Source: UBA2386 sp046306335
Lineage (GTDB): Bacteria; Planctomycetota; UBA1135; UBA2386
Direction of reading: 5' to 3'
Length of the DNA: 64,000 nt
Assembly (NCBI GenBank): GCA_046306335.1
Contig: JBKDXM010000116.1
Location: 27,613-91,612 of the forward strand
Of the stretch, positions 24,837 to 33,416 are shown piece after piece. Position 1 is the stretch's first letter. Each line of letters starts with the position of its first letter. A model generated the notes under the pieces. It made no database searches, was not told the origin of the DNA, and saw only the letters and a program-made list of their open reading frames with translations. Made by a program: the position numbers and the translations under genes.

Positions 24837-27224
24837 TCACTTCTTGGCGTCGGCGGGCGGCGTCGCCTTGGCGGCTGCCTTGCCGTCGTCCTTGGCCGCT
24901 TCGTCGAACTTGATCTTCAGCACGTTCTGGAAGGCCGGCACGGCGCGGATGTCCTGGCCCAGCTGCTGCAGGATCGTGCGCACGGCCTCCTGCAACTGCG
25001 CGTCCTCCTGCGGGTCGCCGGTGGCGCGCTGGCCCGGGTAGACCGCGCCGCGCAGGTCGCTGACCTGGTCGCGGACCTCGTAGCGCAACCAGCGCCGGAC
25101 GTCGTCCTGCGACAGCTTGGTGTCGAGTTCGGCGTAGAAGGCGGCGAAGTCGGGATAGCGGTTCGGATCGCCGCCGTCGCCCTCTGCCAGTTCGCGGAAC
25201 GACGCTTCGTGCTGGCCGATGTGCTTGCGCACGTAGTCGCGGAACACGCCCTTCTTCAACAGCGCGAACACGGCGCTGTTCTTCCACGCGTCCTCCGGCT
25301 TGTTCTCCAGCAGGTCGAGGACCTTGTCCGGCGTCACGCCCCAACCCGGGTCGACGATGCGACCGTCCTTGTCGAACTCGCGGTGCGGGCAGCGCCCGCT
25401 CGGCAGGTAGTACTTGGCGATCGTCAGCTTGATGTGCGCGCCGGGGTCGTACTTGCCGTTCTTGTTGCGGTCGTCGTAGGGCTCGCCGTCCTGCCACACG
25501 CGGTCCTTGTTGAGGTCTTCGAACTCCTCGGCCGGATCGCTGTCGAGGTCGAGGATGTTCTGCACGCTGCCCTTGCCGAACGAACGTTCGCCGACCACGA
25601 CCGCGCGCTTGAGGTCCTGCAGCGCGCCGGCGGTGATCTCGCTGGCGGACGCCGAGAAGTTGTTGGTCAGCACGACCAACGGCAGGTCGCAGACCTTGCG
25701 GTTGCGATCGGCGGTGTAGTAGTTGCGCCGCGGCTCGGCCGGGCCCTCGGTGTAGACGACCAGCTTCTTGCCGGCGACGAACTGCTCGACGATCGAGCGC
25801 GCCTCCTGCAGGAAGCCGCCGGTGTTGTTGCGCACGTCGAGCACGATGCCCTTGGCGCCGCGCTGCTCCAGGTCGTTCAGCGCCTTGCGCAGTTCCTCGC
25901 TGATGTTCTGGCTGAAGTTGATCAGCTCGACGTAGCCGATGTCGCCGGGGACCATCGCCCAGTTGACCGCCGGCACGCTGATCTGGCGGCGGACGATCGT
26001 CAGTTCCTCGGGCTTCTGGAAGCCGGGTCGGAACACCTTGAGCGTGACCGACGTCTCCGGCCGGCCCTTGAGGCGCGTGATGATCTCGTCGGTGGTGTGG
26101 CCCGACGTCTCCCAGCCGTCGATCTCCAGGATCTTGTCGCCGCTCTTCATCCCGGCCTTGTAGGCGGGGCCGCTGTAGATCGGCCGCACGATGGAGAAGT
26201 CGCCGTCCTGGTCGAAGTTGACGAACGCGCCGATGCCGCCGTACTCGCGGTTGAGGTCGAAGAAGAACTTCTGGAACTCCTCGCTGGTGAAGAACGTGCT
26301 GTGCGGATCGAGGCCCGACAGCATGCCCTTGGCGGCGAACTCCATCAGTTCCGCGTCGCTGACCTCGCCGCCGCGCACGTGCGCGGCGCGGATGCGCTGC
26401 TTGAGCTCGTCGAGCAGCGCGTACTCGCCGCCGCCCTCGCCGCCCTTCTTCTCGCCGCGGCCCTTCTCGACCACGCGCGCCAGCATCTGCGAGAACTCGC
26501 GCCGCTGCTCCTCGCGCTGCAGGTAGAGGCGCGCGCGGCGGCCGACGTCGGTCGGCTGGTCCTTGATGTCGCGCAGCACGTCCCAGGCCGGACCGCCTTC
26601 GATGTTGAGCTCGGCGAGCGCGAGCGCGCCGCGCTGCTGCAGGTCGCGGTCGGTCGACTGCAGGAACTGCTCCAGCACCGCCTTGGCGGTGACGCGCTGG
26701 GCGTTGGTGCCGATGCCGTACAGCGCCAGCGCCGACTCGATGCGGAGCCGCGGCGGCTGCAGCTCGTCCTTGGCGATGCCGTCGACGAGCTTCTGCACGT
26801 CGGGCAGCACGCGGGTGTTGAACAGGCGATCGTCGCCGAGCACGACCATCGCCGCCGTGCGCAGTTCCTCGGCGTCACCGGCGGCGACCGGCTTCAGCAG
26901 TTCGAGCAGGTCCTTGCCGTAGGTCGCGTCGCTCTTGAGGTCGCGCAGCGCCAGGGCGGCGCACAGTTTGGCCTTCGGTCCGAGTTCGCGACCGACCTTG
27001 ACCACGGCGTCGCGGAAGGCGTCGACGTTCTGCTCGGGCGCGAGGTCGGCGACCTTCGGCGCCAAACCGAAGATCTCGGCGACGCTGCTGGCGTCCGCTT
27101 GTTCGAGCGGCACGCGGACCTGCGTGGCGAGGTCCTGCGCCGCGAGCGGCGGCGCCAGGAGCGCGGCGACTGCGGCGAGCCAGAACGAACGGATGGGAGG
27201 GAACACCGGGTGGCCTTGGACCAT
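24837..27224 (-). CDS. C-terminal processing peptidase (S41/Prc-Ctp family) with PDZ domain
   Basis: ATG 27224 gives a 795-residue protein with signal peptide (FWLAAVAALLAPPLAAQ). Residues 30-290 are alpha-helical and HEAT-like, unlike short CtpA. A PDZ domain follows at about 325-400 (GGIGAFVNFDQDGDF, SGPAYKAGMKSGDKILEI), then the S41 protease domain: VRNNTGGFLQEA, the nucleophile in NFSASASEI near residue 523 and the general-base Lys in SFGKGSVQ near 550. Between these and the C-terminus lies an insert with two calcium-loop-like stretches (DLNKDRVWQDGE, DRNKNGKYDPG). Such proteases trim C-termini of exported proteins in the periplasm. The longer N-terminal part and calcium-like loops set it apart from typical family members. 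It is divergent from moaC. Confidence 0.9.
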   Translation of the reverse strand: MVQGHPVFPPIRSFWLAAVAALLAPPLAAQDLATQVRVPLEQADASSVAEIFGLAPKVADLAPEQNVDAFRDAVVKVGRELGPKAKLCAALALRDLKSDATYGKDLLELLKPVAAGDAEELRTAAMVVLGDDRLFNTRVLPDVQKLVDGIAKDELQPPRLRIESALALYGIGTNAQRVTAKAVLEQFLQSTDRDLQQRGALALAELNIEGGPAWDVLRDIKDQPTDVGRRARLYLQREEQRREFSQMLARVVEKGRGEKKGGEGGGEYALLDELKQRIRAAHVRGGEVSDAELMEFAAKGMLSGLDPHSTFFTSEEFQKFFFDLNREYGGIGAFVNFDQDGDFSIVRPIYSGPAYKAGMKSGDKILEIDGWETSGHTTDEIITRLKGRPETSVTLKVFRPGFQKPEELTIVRRQISVPAVNWAMVPGDIGYVELINFSQNISEELRKALNDLEQRGAKGIVLDVRNNTGGFLQEARSIVEQFVAGKKLVVYTEGPAEPRRNYYTADRNRKVCDLPLVVLTNNFSASASEITAGALQDLKRAVVVGERSFGKGSVQNILDLDSDPAEEFEDLNKDRVWQDGEPYDDRNKNGKYDPGAHIKLTIAKYYLPSGRCPHREFDKDGRIVDPGWGVTPDKVLDLLENKPEDAWKNSAVFALLKKGVFRDYVRKHIGQHEASFRELAEGDGGDPNRYPDFAAFYAELDTKLSQDDVRRWLRYEVRDQVSDLRGAVYPGQRATGDPQEDAQLQEAVRTILQQLGQDIRAVPAFQNVLKIKFDEAAKDDGKAAAKATPPADAKK

Positions 27225-27476
27225 GCTGGGTTGGCGGCGACCGGCGCGATCGCCTGCGACCGTCCGACGCAAATCGGCTGCCGCGCGCTCCCGGATGCAC
27301 ACAAAAGGGCGCCGGGAGGCGCGATCGGTCGACCGACCCGTCGGACGGCGGCTCGGCGCGCGCCGCGACCGCGTGCTCTATACGTGGCATCGACGACGTT
27401 CCCCAGGGGGAAATGCTCGGTGGCGGCGGCGCGACACCCACCTTGCAAATTGCCCGTGGCCTCGTAACCAAGGGCG
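27225..27476. other. Divergent promoter region between the protease gene and moaC
   Basis: The 252-base gap has no gene. It contains a TATACG at 27379-27384 that could be a -10 box and the perfect palindrome TTCCCC-AG-GGGGAA at 27399-27412, an operator candidate. No -35 box pairs convincingly with the -10. Confidence 0.35.
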
Positions 27477-27989
27477 ATGTCCCGCGAGCCGGATGCGCCG
27501 CCGCCCGATGGCCTGACCCACGTCGACGGCAGGGGCCAGGCCAACATGGTCGACGTCGGCAGCAAGCCGGTGACCGCCCGGCGCGCCGTGGCCGAAGCGG
27601 TCGTTCGCCTCGACGGTCCGACGCGCGACCTGCTGCTCGCCGGCCGGTTGCCGAAGGGCGAGGCGCTGGCCGTGGCGCGCGTCGCCGGCATCCAGGCGGC
27701 GAAGGACACGGCGCGTTTGATCCCGCTGTGCCACGCGCTGCCGTTGTCGCGCGTCGCCATCGACTTCGCGCCGGTCGGTGACGACGCCGTGCAGGTCACG
27801 TGCGAAGCGTCGACCGTGGCCGCGACAGGCGTCGAAATGGAGGCGATGACCGGCGCGGCCGTTGCGGCGCTGACCGTCTACGACATGGTCAAGGCGCGCT
27901 GCCGCGGCGCCGTCGTCGAGACGCTGCGCTTGACGCACAAGTCCGGCGGCAAGTCGGGCGTGTTCGACGCGCCGCCGTCGGCGCCATGA
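27477..27989 (+). CDS. moaC: Cyclic pyranopterin monophosphate synthase MoaC
   Basis: MoaC converts the MoaA product (3',8-cyclo-7,8-dihydro-GTP) into cyclic pyranopterin monophosphate, the first isolable intermediate of molybdenum cofactor synthesis. The 170-residue length is normal. Signature parts are all there: MVDVGSKPVTARRAVAEA, AAKDTARLIPLCHALPLS, and the active-site block ATGVEMEAMTGAAVAALTVYDMVKA, followed by a C-terminal KSGGKSG. It overlaps asd by ATGA, an odd pairing because the two pathways are unrelated. No other moa or moe gene is in the window. Confidence 0.97.
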   Translation: MSREPDAPPPDGLTHVDGRGQANMVDVGSKPVTARRAVAEAVVRLDGPTRDLLLAGRLPKGEALAVARVAGIQAAKDTARLIPLCHALPLSRVAIDFAPVGDDAVQVTCEASTVAATGVEMEAMTGAAVAALTVYDMVKARCRGAVVETLRLTHKSGGKSGVFDAPPSAP

Positions 27990-28984
27990 CCGCGCGCGCC
28001 GTGGCCGTCGTCGGGGCGACGGGGGCGGTGGGCGAGGAGTTGCTGGCGCTCCTCGCCAGCCGGCGGGCGCCGGTGCGCGAACTGCGGTTGTTCGCGTCGG
28101 CGCCGTGCAGCGGCCAGCGCGTGGCCTGGGGCGGCGACGAACTGACGGTCCGGCCGCTCGCGCCTGGGTGCTTTGCCGGCGTCGACCTCGCGTTCTTCGC
28201 CGCCGGCGCCGACGTCGCCGCGGCGCACGCGCCGGCTGCCGTCGCCGCCGGCGCAGTCGTCGTCGACTGCAGCACGGCGTTCCGGCGCGACCCGGACGTG
28301 CCGCTCGTGGTGCCCGAGGTCAACGCGGCGGCGCTGCGCGGGCATCGCGGCCTGATCGCCAACCCGAACTGTTCGACCATCCTGCTGGCGTTGGCGCTGG
28401 CGCCGCTGCACCGCGCCGCCGGCGTGCGCGCGGCCGTCGTCGCCACCTACCAGGCGGCGTCGGGCGCTGGTCGGGCGGGCATCGACGAACTGCGCGCCGG
28501 CATCGCCGCGCTGGCCCGCGGCGCGCCGGCACCGCCGGCGAAGGCGCTGCCGCAGACGCTGGCCGGCAACCTGTTCCCGCACGTCGATGCGTTCGGCGCC
28601 GACGGCTACAGCGGCGAAGAGGACAAGCTGCAGGAGGAAGCGCGGCGCATCCTCGGACTGCCCGAACTGCGCGTCGACGCGACGTGCGTGCGCGTGCCGG
28701 TCGAGCGCTGCCACAGCGAAGCGGTCGCGGTGCAGTTGGCGCGGCCGCTGACGCCGTCCGCGGCGCGGGCCGCGCTCGCCGCCGCCCCGGGGCTCGCCGT
28801 CGTCGACGAGCCGGCGGCGGCGCGCTACCCGATGCCGAGCGCGCAGTCGGGCCGCGACGCGGTCGCCGTCGGCCGCATCCGCGTCGGCCGCGTGTTCGAT
28901 CCCGGCGTCACGCTGTGGTTGGTCGGCGACCAATTGCGCAAGGGCGCGGCGCTCAACGCCGTGCAGATCGCCGAGGCGCTGTAG
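27986..28984 (+). CDS. asd: Aspartate-semialdehyde dehydrogenase
   Basis: This 332-residue enzyme reduces aspartyl-4-phosphate with NADPH to aspartate semialdehyde, the branch point to lysine/diaminopimelate, threonine and methionine. Visible are the NADP-binding GATGAVGEELL (10-20), VVDCSTAFR, the nucleophile Cys129 in IANPNCSTI, TYQAASGAGRAG, the EEDKLQEEARRILG block and the active-site His in ERCHSEAVAV. The start ATG 27986 overlaps the moaC stop. Because diaminopimelate is needed for peptidoglycan and lysine, the gene is probably essential. It is separated by 140 bases from accB. Confidence 0.96.
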   Translation: MTARAVAVVGATGAVGEELLALLASRRAPVRELRLFASAPCSGQRVAWGGDELTVRPLAPGCFAGVDLAFFAAGADVAAAHAPAAVAAGAVVVDCSTAFRRDPDVPLVVPEVNAAALRGHRGLIANPNCSTILLALALAPLHRAAGVRAAVVATYQAASGAGRAGIDELRAGIAALARGAPAPPAKALPQTLAGNLFPHVDAFGADGYSGEEDKLQEEARRILGLPELRVDATCVRVPVERCHSEAVAVQLARPLTPSAARAALAAAPGLAVVDEPAAARYPMPSAQSGRDAVAVGRIRVGRVFDPGVTLWLVGDQLRKGAALNAVQIAEAL

Positions 28985-29124
28985 CGGCAGCGCGCGGGCC
29001 GGTTGCCGCCACAGCGACGACCGCGTTGCGCTGCGCCGGCACGCCGCACTGGATTCTGGCCGCTCCGACCCGTTCACTCTCCGGCCGCCCGGAGGCGGCG
29101 GGTGCCGCGCCGGAACCCTGATCG

Positions 29125-29661
29125 ATGGCCAAGAAGCGCCCGCAAGCGTCGAAGAACTCGTCCCCGTCCAGCAAGCCCGCTGCCGCCCAGGATCGCCTTG
29201 GCCAGTTGGAGCGGCTGATCGAACTGATGGAGGCGAAGGACGTCGTCGAGGTCGAGCTCGAAGACGGCGCGACCCGTTGGCGGGTGCGCCGCAAGGAGCC
29301 GGCAGCGGCGGTCAGCTACGCCGCGCCCGCTGCGTTGGCCATGCCGGCGATGCCGCTGGCGCACGCCGCGCCGGCGTCGCCGGCGGCGTCCGGACCGGTC
29401 GCCGGGGGTGGCGCGCCCGAGCCCAAGGGCGAGGTCTACAAGTCGCCGATGCTGGGCACCTTCTACCGGGCGGCCTCGCCGGAGGCGGAGCCGTTCTGCA
29501 AGGTGGGCGACCGCGTCTCGGCCGACAAGACGCTCTGCATCATCGAGGCGATGAAGGTCATGAACGAGATCAAGGCCGAACGCGAGTTCGAGATCCTGGA
29601 GATCCTCGTCAAGAACGGCGAGCCGGTCGAGTTCGGCCAGCCGCTGTTCCTGATCCGCTGA
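29125..29661 (+). CDS. accB: Biotin carboxyl carrier protein of acetyl-CoA carboxylase
   Basis: AccB carries the biotin that accepts CO2 from AccC and hands it to the carboxyltransferase for malonyl-CoA, the first step of fatty acid synthesis. The 178-residue product has the usual N-terminal helix (QLERLIELMEAKDVVEVELEDG), an Ala/Pro-rich linker (about 60-95) and a biotinyl domain starting VYKSPMLGTFYRAASPEAEPF with the biotinylated Lys144 in EAMKVMNEIKAE. Only 14 bases separate it from accC, so the two form the classic accBC operon. Confidence 0.97.
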   Translation: MAKKRPQASKNSSPSSKPAAAQDRLGQLERLIELMEAKDVVEVELEDGATRWRVRRKEPAAAVSYAAPAALAMPAMPLAHAAPASPAASGPVAGGGAPEPKGEVYKSPMLGTFYRAASPEAEPFCKVGDRVSADKTLCIIEAMKVMNEIKAEREFEILEILVKNGEPVEFGQPLFLIR

Positions 29662-29675
29662 GCGGGCACCACGCA

Positions 29676-31022
29676 ATGTTCCAACGCATCCTGATCGCCA
29701 ACCGCGGCGAGATCGCGCTGCGCATCCTGCGCGCGTGCAAGGACCTCGGCATCCAGTCCGTCGCCGTCTACAGCGAGGCCGACAAGGACTCGCTGCACCT
29801 GCGCTACGCCGACGAGACGATCTGCATCGGTCCCGCGCCCAGCACCGAGAGCTACCTCAACATCCCGGCGATCATCGCCGCGGCCGAGATCGCCGACGTC
29901 GAGGCGATCCACCCGGGCTACGGCTTCCTGTCGGAGAACGAGCACTTCGCCGAGGTGTGCCAGAGCTGCAACATCAAGTTCATCGGCCCGTCGCCGTCGG
30001 CGATCGCCAACTGCGGCGACAAGGTCGCGGCCAAGCGCCTGGCCAAGGAAGCCGGCGTGCCGACGGTGCCGGGCAGCGATGGCCCGATCGAGAACGAGCA
30101 GGAGGCGCTGTTGATCGCGCGCAAGATCGGCTTCCCGGTGCTGATCAAGGCGGCGGCCGGCGGCGGCGGTCGCGGCATGCGCGTCGCGCACAACGAACCG
30201 AGCCTCGTCACCGGCTACCACGCCGCGCGCAGCGAGGCCGAGAAGGCGTTCAAGGACTCGACGGTCTACCTCGAGAAGTACATCGAGAAGCCGCGCCACG
30301 TCGAGATCCAGATCATGGCGGACCAGCACGGCAACGTCGTGCACCTGGGCGAGCGCGACTGCTCGCTGCAGCGCCGCCACCAGAAGCTCGTCGAGGAGAG
30401 CCCTTGCCCGGTGCTCGACGAGAAGACCCGCGCGGCGATGGGCGAGGCGGCGGTGCGGCTGGCGAAGGCCGCCAACTACTACTCCGCCGGCACCGTCGAG
30501 TTCCTGCTCGACAAGGACAAGAACTTCTACTTCATCGAGATCAACTCGCGCATCCAGGTCGAGCACCCGGTCACCGAGATGGTCACCGACACCGACCTGA
30601 TCCGCGAGATGATCCTGGTCGCCGCCGGCAACAAGCTGTCCTTCCGCCAGGAGGACATCAAGATGCGCGGCCACGCCATGGAGTTCCGCATCAACGCCGA
30701 GGACCCGGACCACAACTTCAAGCCGAGCCCGGGCAAGATCACGACGTTCGTGCCGCCGGCCGGCCCGGGCGTGCGCTGGGACAGCCACATCTACCAGGGC
30801 TACTCGGTGCCGCCGCACTACGACTCGATGGTCGGCAAGCTGATCATCTACCGGCACGACCGCAAGCGCACCCTCGAGGTCGCGCGCCGGGCGCTGCAGG
30901 AACTGACGCTCGAGGGCATCACCACGACGGCCGGTCTCTTCCTGCGCATCCTGGAGCACTCCGATTTCTGCGCCGGAGAAGTCGATACGGGCTTCATCGA
31001 CCGGTACTTCACGCCGCGGTGA
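29676..31022 (+). CDS. accC: Biotin carboxylase subunit of acetyl-CoA carboxylase
   Basis: AccC uses ATP and bicarbonate to carboxylate the biotin on AccB. The 448-residue length is exactly usual. Landmarks: MFQRILIANRGEIALRILRAC at the start, EAIHPGYGFLSENEHFAEVC, the ATP-grasp glycine loop AAAGGGGRGMRVA, EKPRHVEIQIMADQHGNVVHLGERDCSLQRRHQKLVEE, and FIEINSRIQVEHPVTEMVT with the catalytic residues. It follows accB closely and precedes a phosphofructokinase by 49 bases. Confidence 0.98.
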   Translation: MFQRILIANRGEIALRILRACKDLGIQSVAVYSEADKDSLHLRYADETICIGPAPSTESYLNIPAIIAAAEIADVEAIHPGYGFLSENEHFAEVCQSCNIKFIGPSPSAIANCGDKVAAKRLAKEAGVPTVPGSDGPIENEQEALLIARKIGFPVLIKAAAGGGGRGMRVAHNEPSLVTGYHAARSEAEKAFKDSTVYLEKYIEKPRHVEIQIMADQHGNVVHLGERDCSLQRRHQKLVEESPCPVLDEKTRAAMGEAAVRLAKAANYYSAGTVEFLLDKDKNFYFIEINSRIQVEHPVTEMVTDTDLIREMILVAAGNKLSFRQEDIKMRGHAMEFRINAEDPDHNFKPSPGKITTFVPPAGPGVRWDSHIYQGYSVPPHYDSMVGKLIIYRHDRKRTLEVARRALQELTLEGITTTAGLFLRILEHSDFCAGEVDTGFIDRYFTPR

Positions 31023-31071
31023 CCGCGGCGCGCCGGGTCGCGCTTCCTTCGCTTCGAGGTCAGTCGGATCC

Positions 31072-32124
31072 ATGAGCATGCGGGTTGGTGTCCTCACGGG
31101 CGGCGGCGACGCCCCCGGTCTGAACGCGGCGATCTGCGGCCTCGCGCGTCGGCTGCTGGCGGCCAACGCCGAACTGGTCGGCTTCGCCGACGGCTGGCGC
31201 GGCCTGATCGAGGACGCCGCCCGGCCGCTGCAGCACGCCGACTTCCAGCATCTGCTGGTCTACGGCGGCACGCTGCTCGGCAGCAGTGGCGACAACCCGT
31301 ACCGCGACGCCGCGACGATGGTGCCGAAGGTGCTGGCGACGATCGCGCGCCACCGGCTCGACGCGCTCGTCGCGATCGGCGGCGAAGGCACGCTCGGCGC
31401 CGCCGACCGGCTGTTCACGGAGCACCAGGTGCCCGTCGTCGGCGTGCCGAAGACGATCGACAACGACCTCGACGCGACCGACTTCACGTTCGGCTTCTTC
31501 TCGGCGGTCGAGGTGGCGACGCGCGCCATGGACGACCTGCGCAGCACGGCGGAGTCGCACGGTCGCGTCATGGTGGTCGAGTGCATGGGGCGCCACGCCG
31601 GCTGGATCACGGCCTACGCCGGGGTAGCTGCCGGCGCCGAGGTGGTGCTCGTGCCCGAGCGTCCGGTGCACGTCGAGGAACTGTGCCAGAACCTCGCCCG
31701 CCTGCGCCAGGCCGGCGCGCGCTCGGCGATCGTCGCCGTTGCCGAAGGCGCGCGCCTGCACGTGGACGGCAAGTGCTTGTCTTCGATGGAGAAGGACGAG
31801 TTCGGCGAGTACAAGACCGGCGGCGTCGCGGCGACGATCGCCAAGCGCGTCCAGGCGAAGATGGGGTGGGAGGCGCGTCCGGTCGTGCTCGGCCACCTGC
31901 AGCGCGCCGGCAAGCCGATCGCGTTCGACCGGATCTTCGCGCTGCGCCTGGGCGCCCGCGCCGCGCGCCTCGTGCTGGAGCGGCGCTTCGGCTACATGGC
32001 GGCGATGCGCGCCGGCGATATCGTGGACGTGCCGCTGCGTGCGGCGGTGGCGGCGCGCAAGACGCTGACTGCCCAATTCCTCGATCGCTACGAGTCGTTC
32101 TTCATGCCTATCGGAGGACCGTGA
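31072..32124 (+). CDS. 6-phosphofructokinase, group with G-G-E-G-T and P-K-T motifs
   Basis: The 350-residue product phosphorylates fructose 6-phosphate. Motifs: GGGDAPGLNAAI near the N-terminus, GDNPYRD, AIGGEGTLGAA (Gly103-Gly104-Glu105-Gly106), VPKTIDNDLDAT with Lys127, and MGRHAGWITAYA. In classical ATP enzymes these read GGDGS and PGTIDND; in pyrophosphate enzymes GGDDT and PKTIDND. The combination seen here, Gly at the donor-selecting position plus Lys in PKT, occurs in an actinobacterial-type group whose Streptomyces member is ATP-dependent. I therefore favour ATP, with moderate confidence. The GTGA overlap with the next gene shows an operon continuing to the dehydratase. Confidence 0.9.
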   Translation: MSMRVGVLTGGGDAPGLNAAICGLARRLLAANAELVGFADGWRGLIEDAARPLQHADFQHLLVYGGTLLGSSGDNPYRDAATMVPKVLATIARHRLDALVAIGGEGTLGAADRLFTEHQVPVVGVPKTIDNDLDATDFTFGFFSAVEVATRAMDDLRSTAESHGRVMVVECMGRHAGWITAYAGVAAGAEVVLVPERPVHVEELCQNLARLRQAGARSAIVAVAEGARLHVDGKCLSSMEKDEFGEYKTGGVAATIAKRVQAKMGWEARPVVLGHLQRAGKPIAFDRIFALRLGARAARLVLERRFGYMAAMRAGDIVDVPLRAAVAARKTLTAQFLDRYESFFMPIGGP

Positions 32125-33416
32125 CCCCTGGCTGGGCCCCTGGCTGGCACCTCGTCGCCGCGGGCCTGCTCGCCGCCGCTGCCGCGCCGGCGCAGATCGG
32201 CTTCGGCGTGCCGTTCCAGAACGGGTACACGCCCTACACGCTCACGCCGCAGGGCCAAGCGGGCCCGATGGGGCAGATGGGCATGGCCGGCCGGCAGCCC
32301 GGACTCATCGGCCAACCGGCGAATCCGCAGCAAGGGCTGCGCCTCCCCGGCGCCCGCAATCCCTTCCAAGTGCAGTGGGGCCAGCCGCAGAGCCTGCAAC
32401 TCGGCGCCGGCTTCCCGGTGTTCCCGTCGCAACTGTCCGCGCTGTTCGGCGTCATGTCGCCGTCGGGTGCGGCGAACGTGCCCGGCCTGGGCAAGTTGTT
32501 GCTGCCGTCGGGGCCGGCGCCAGCGGAGCCGCCAGGATGGCCGGCTTGGGTGCGGACGCGCGGCCGGGAGCCGCTGCCCTTCGCGCCGGACGTCGGGCTG
32601 CTGATCCGCCACGCCGAGCGCGTCTGGTGGCGGCCGGACGCCGGCGAACCGTTCGTGCCGCTCGCCTTCCACGACAAGTTGCGCACCCTCAGCGCCGGCG
32701 CCGAAGTCGAAGTGCGCAGCGTCGGCGAGTTCGAACTGCTGCTGCACAGCAGCACCCGCCTGTCCGCGCGCGGGCCGACGCAGCTGCGCGTGCAGAAGCT
32801 CGGCGCCGACGACGTCGTGCTCATCGCCGCCAAGCTGACGTGGCTGCGGTTCGCCGCCTCGGGTCGCAGCCACGACATCGAACTCCCGGGCGGTCACCGG
32901 GTGCGGATCGCGCCGCCGCCGCCGGCGACCGTGCCGAGCTTCCTGCCGTCGCCGGTGCCGTTGGCGACGGCCCTTCCAGGGGTGACCGATCTGGTCCTCG
33001 CGCGCGCCGACGAGCCGGGCTGGCTGGGCGGGCGGGCGACGATCAGCAACCTTGGCACGACCGAGGTCACGTTCGTGCACGCGACCGGGGAGATCGCGCT
33101 GCCGCCGCGGCATCGCCTCGCGTTCTTCCTGGCGACCGCAGGCGACGCCGTGCCGACCGCCTTGACGGCCGTCGACGTCGAGAAGGCAGTTGCCGGCCCG
33201 GTCGTCGTCTACCGCGCGGAAACCGCGGGCAAGGTGGCGTGGTCGGGGGCGGAGTTCTCGTTGCCGCCGGGCGCGCGCCTGCGCCTCGATCCACAGCAAG
33301 GCGCCCCGTTCGCGCCGCTGCCCGCCGCGCCCGCGGCGGCTGGAGCCAGCCCGCCGGCCGGTGCGCCCACCGCGCCCGCCGGCCCGGCGCCGTCGCGTTC
33401 GCCGGACGGATCGTGA
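32121..33416 (+). CDS. Secreted protein of unknown function
   Basis: The start GTG 32121 is fixed by a good GGAGGA two bases upstream and the four-base overlap with the phosphofructokinase. The 431-residue product has a signal peptide (WHLVAAGLLAAAAAPAQ), then a Gly/Pro/Gln-rich low-complexity stretch (about 25-110, with QGQAGPMGQMGMAG), a beta-rich middle region (VGLLIRHAERVWWRPDAG to LHSSTRLSARGPTQLRV) vaguely like FecR-type sheets, further strands and an Ala/Pro tail. I do not recognise the family. Its place between two metabolic enzymes gives no clear hint; coupling suggests equal expression. Confidence 0.6.
   Translation: MTPGWAPGWHLVAAGLLAAAAAPAQIGFGVPFQNGYTPYTLTPQGQAGPMGQMGMAGRQPGLIGQPANPQQGLRLPGARNPFQVQWGQPQSLQLGAGFPVFPSQLSALFGVMSPSGAANVPGLGKLLLPSGPAPAEPPGWPAWVRTRGREPLPFAPDVGLLIRHAERVWWRPDAGEPFVPLAFHDKLRTLSAGAEVEVRSVGEFELLLHSSTRLSARGPTQLRVQKLGADDVVLIAAKLTWLRFAASGRSHDIELPGGHRVRIAPPPPATVPSFLPSPVPLATALPGVTDLVLARADEPGWLGGRATISNLGTTEVTFVHATGEIALPPRHRLAFFLATAGDAVPTALTAVDVEKAVAGPVVVYRAETAGKVAWSGAEFSLPPGARLRLDPQQGAPFAPLPAAPAAAGASPPAGAPTAPAGPAPSRSPDGS

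Noticed and set aside
31072..32124. Pyrophosphate-dependent phosphofructokinase
   Set aside because: The PKTIDND motif suggests it, but the Gly at the donor-selecting position fits ATP enzymes of the actinobacterial type; left undecided in favour of ATP.
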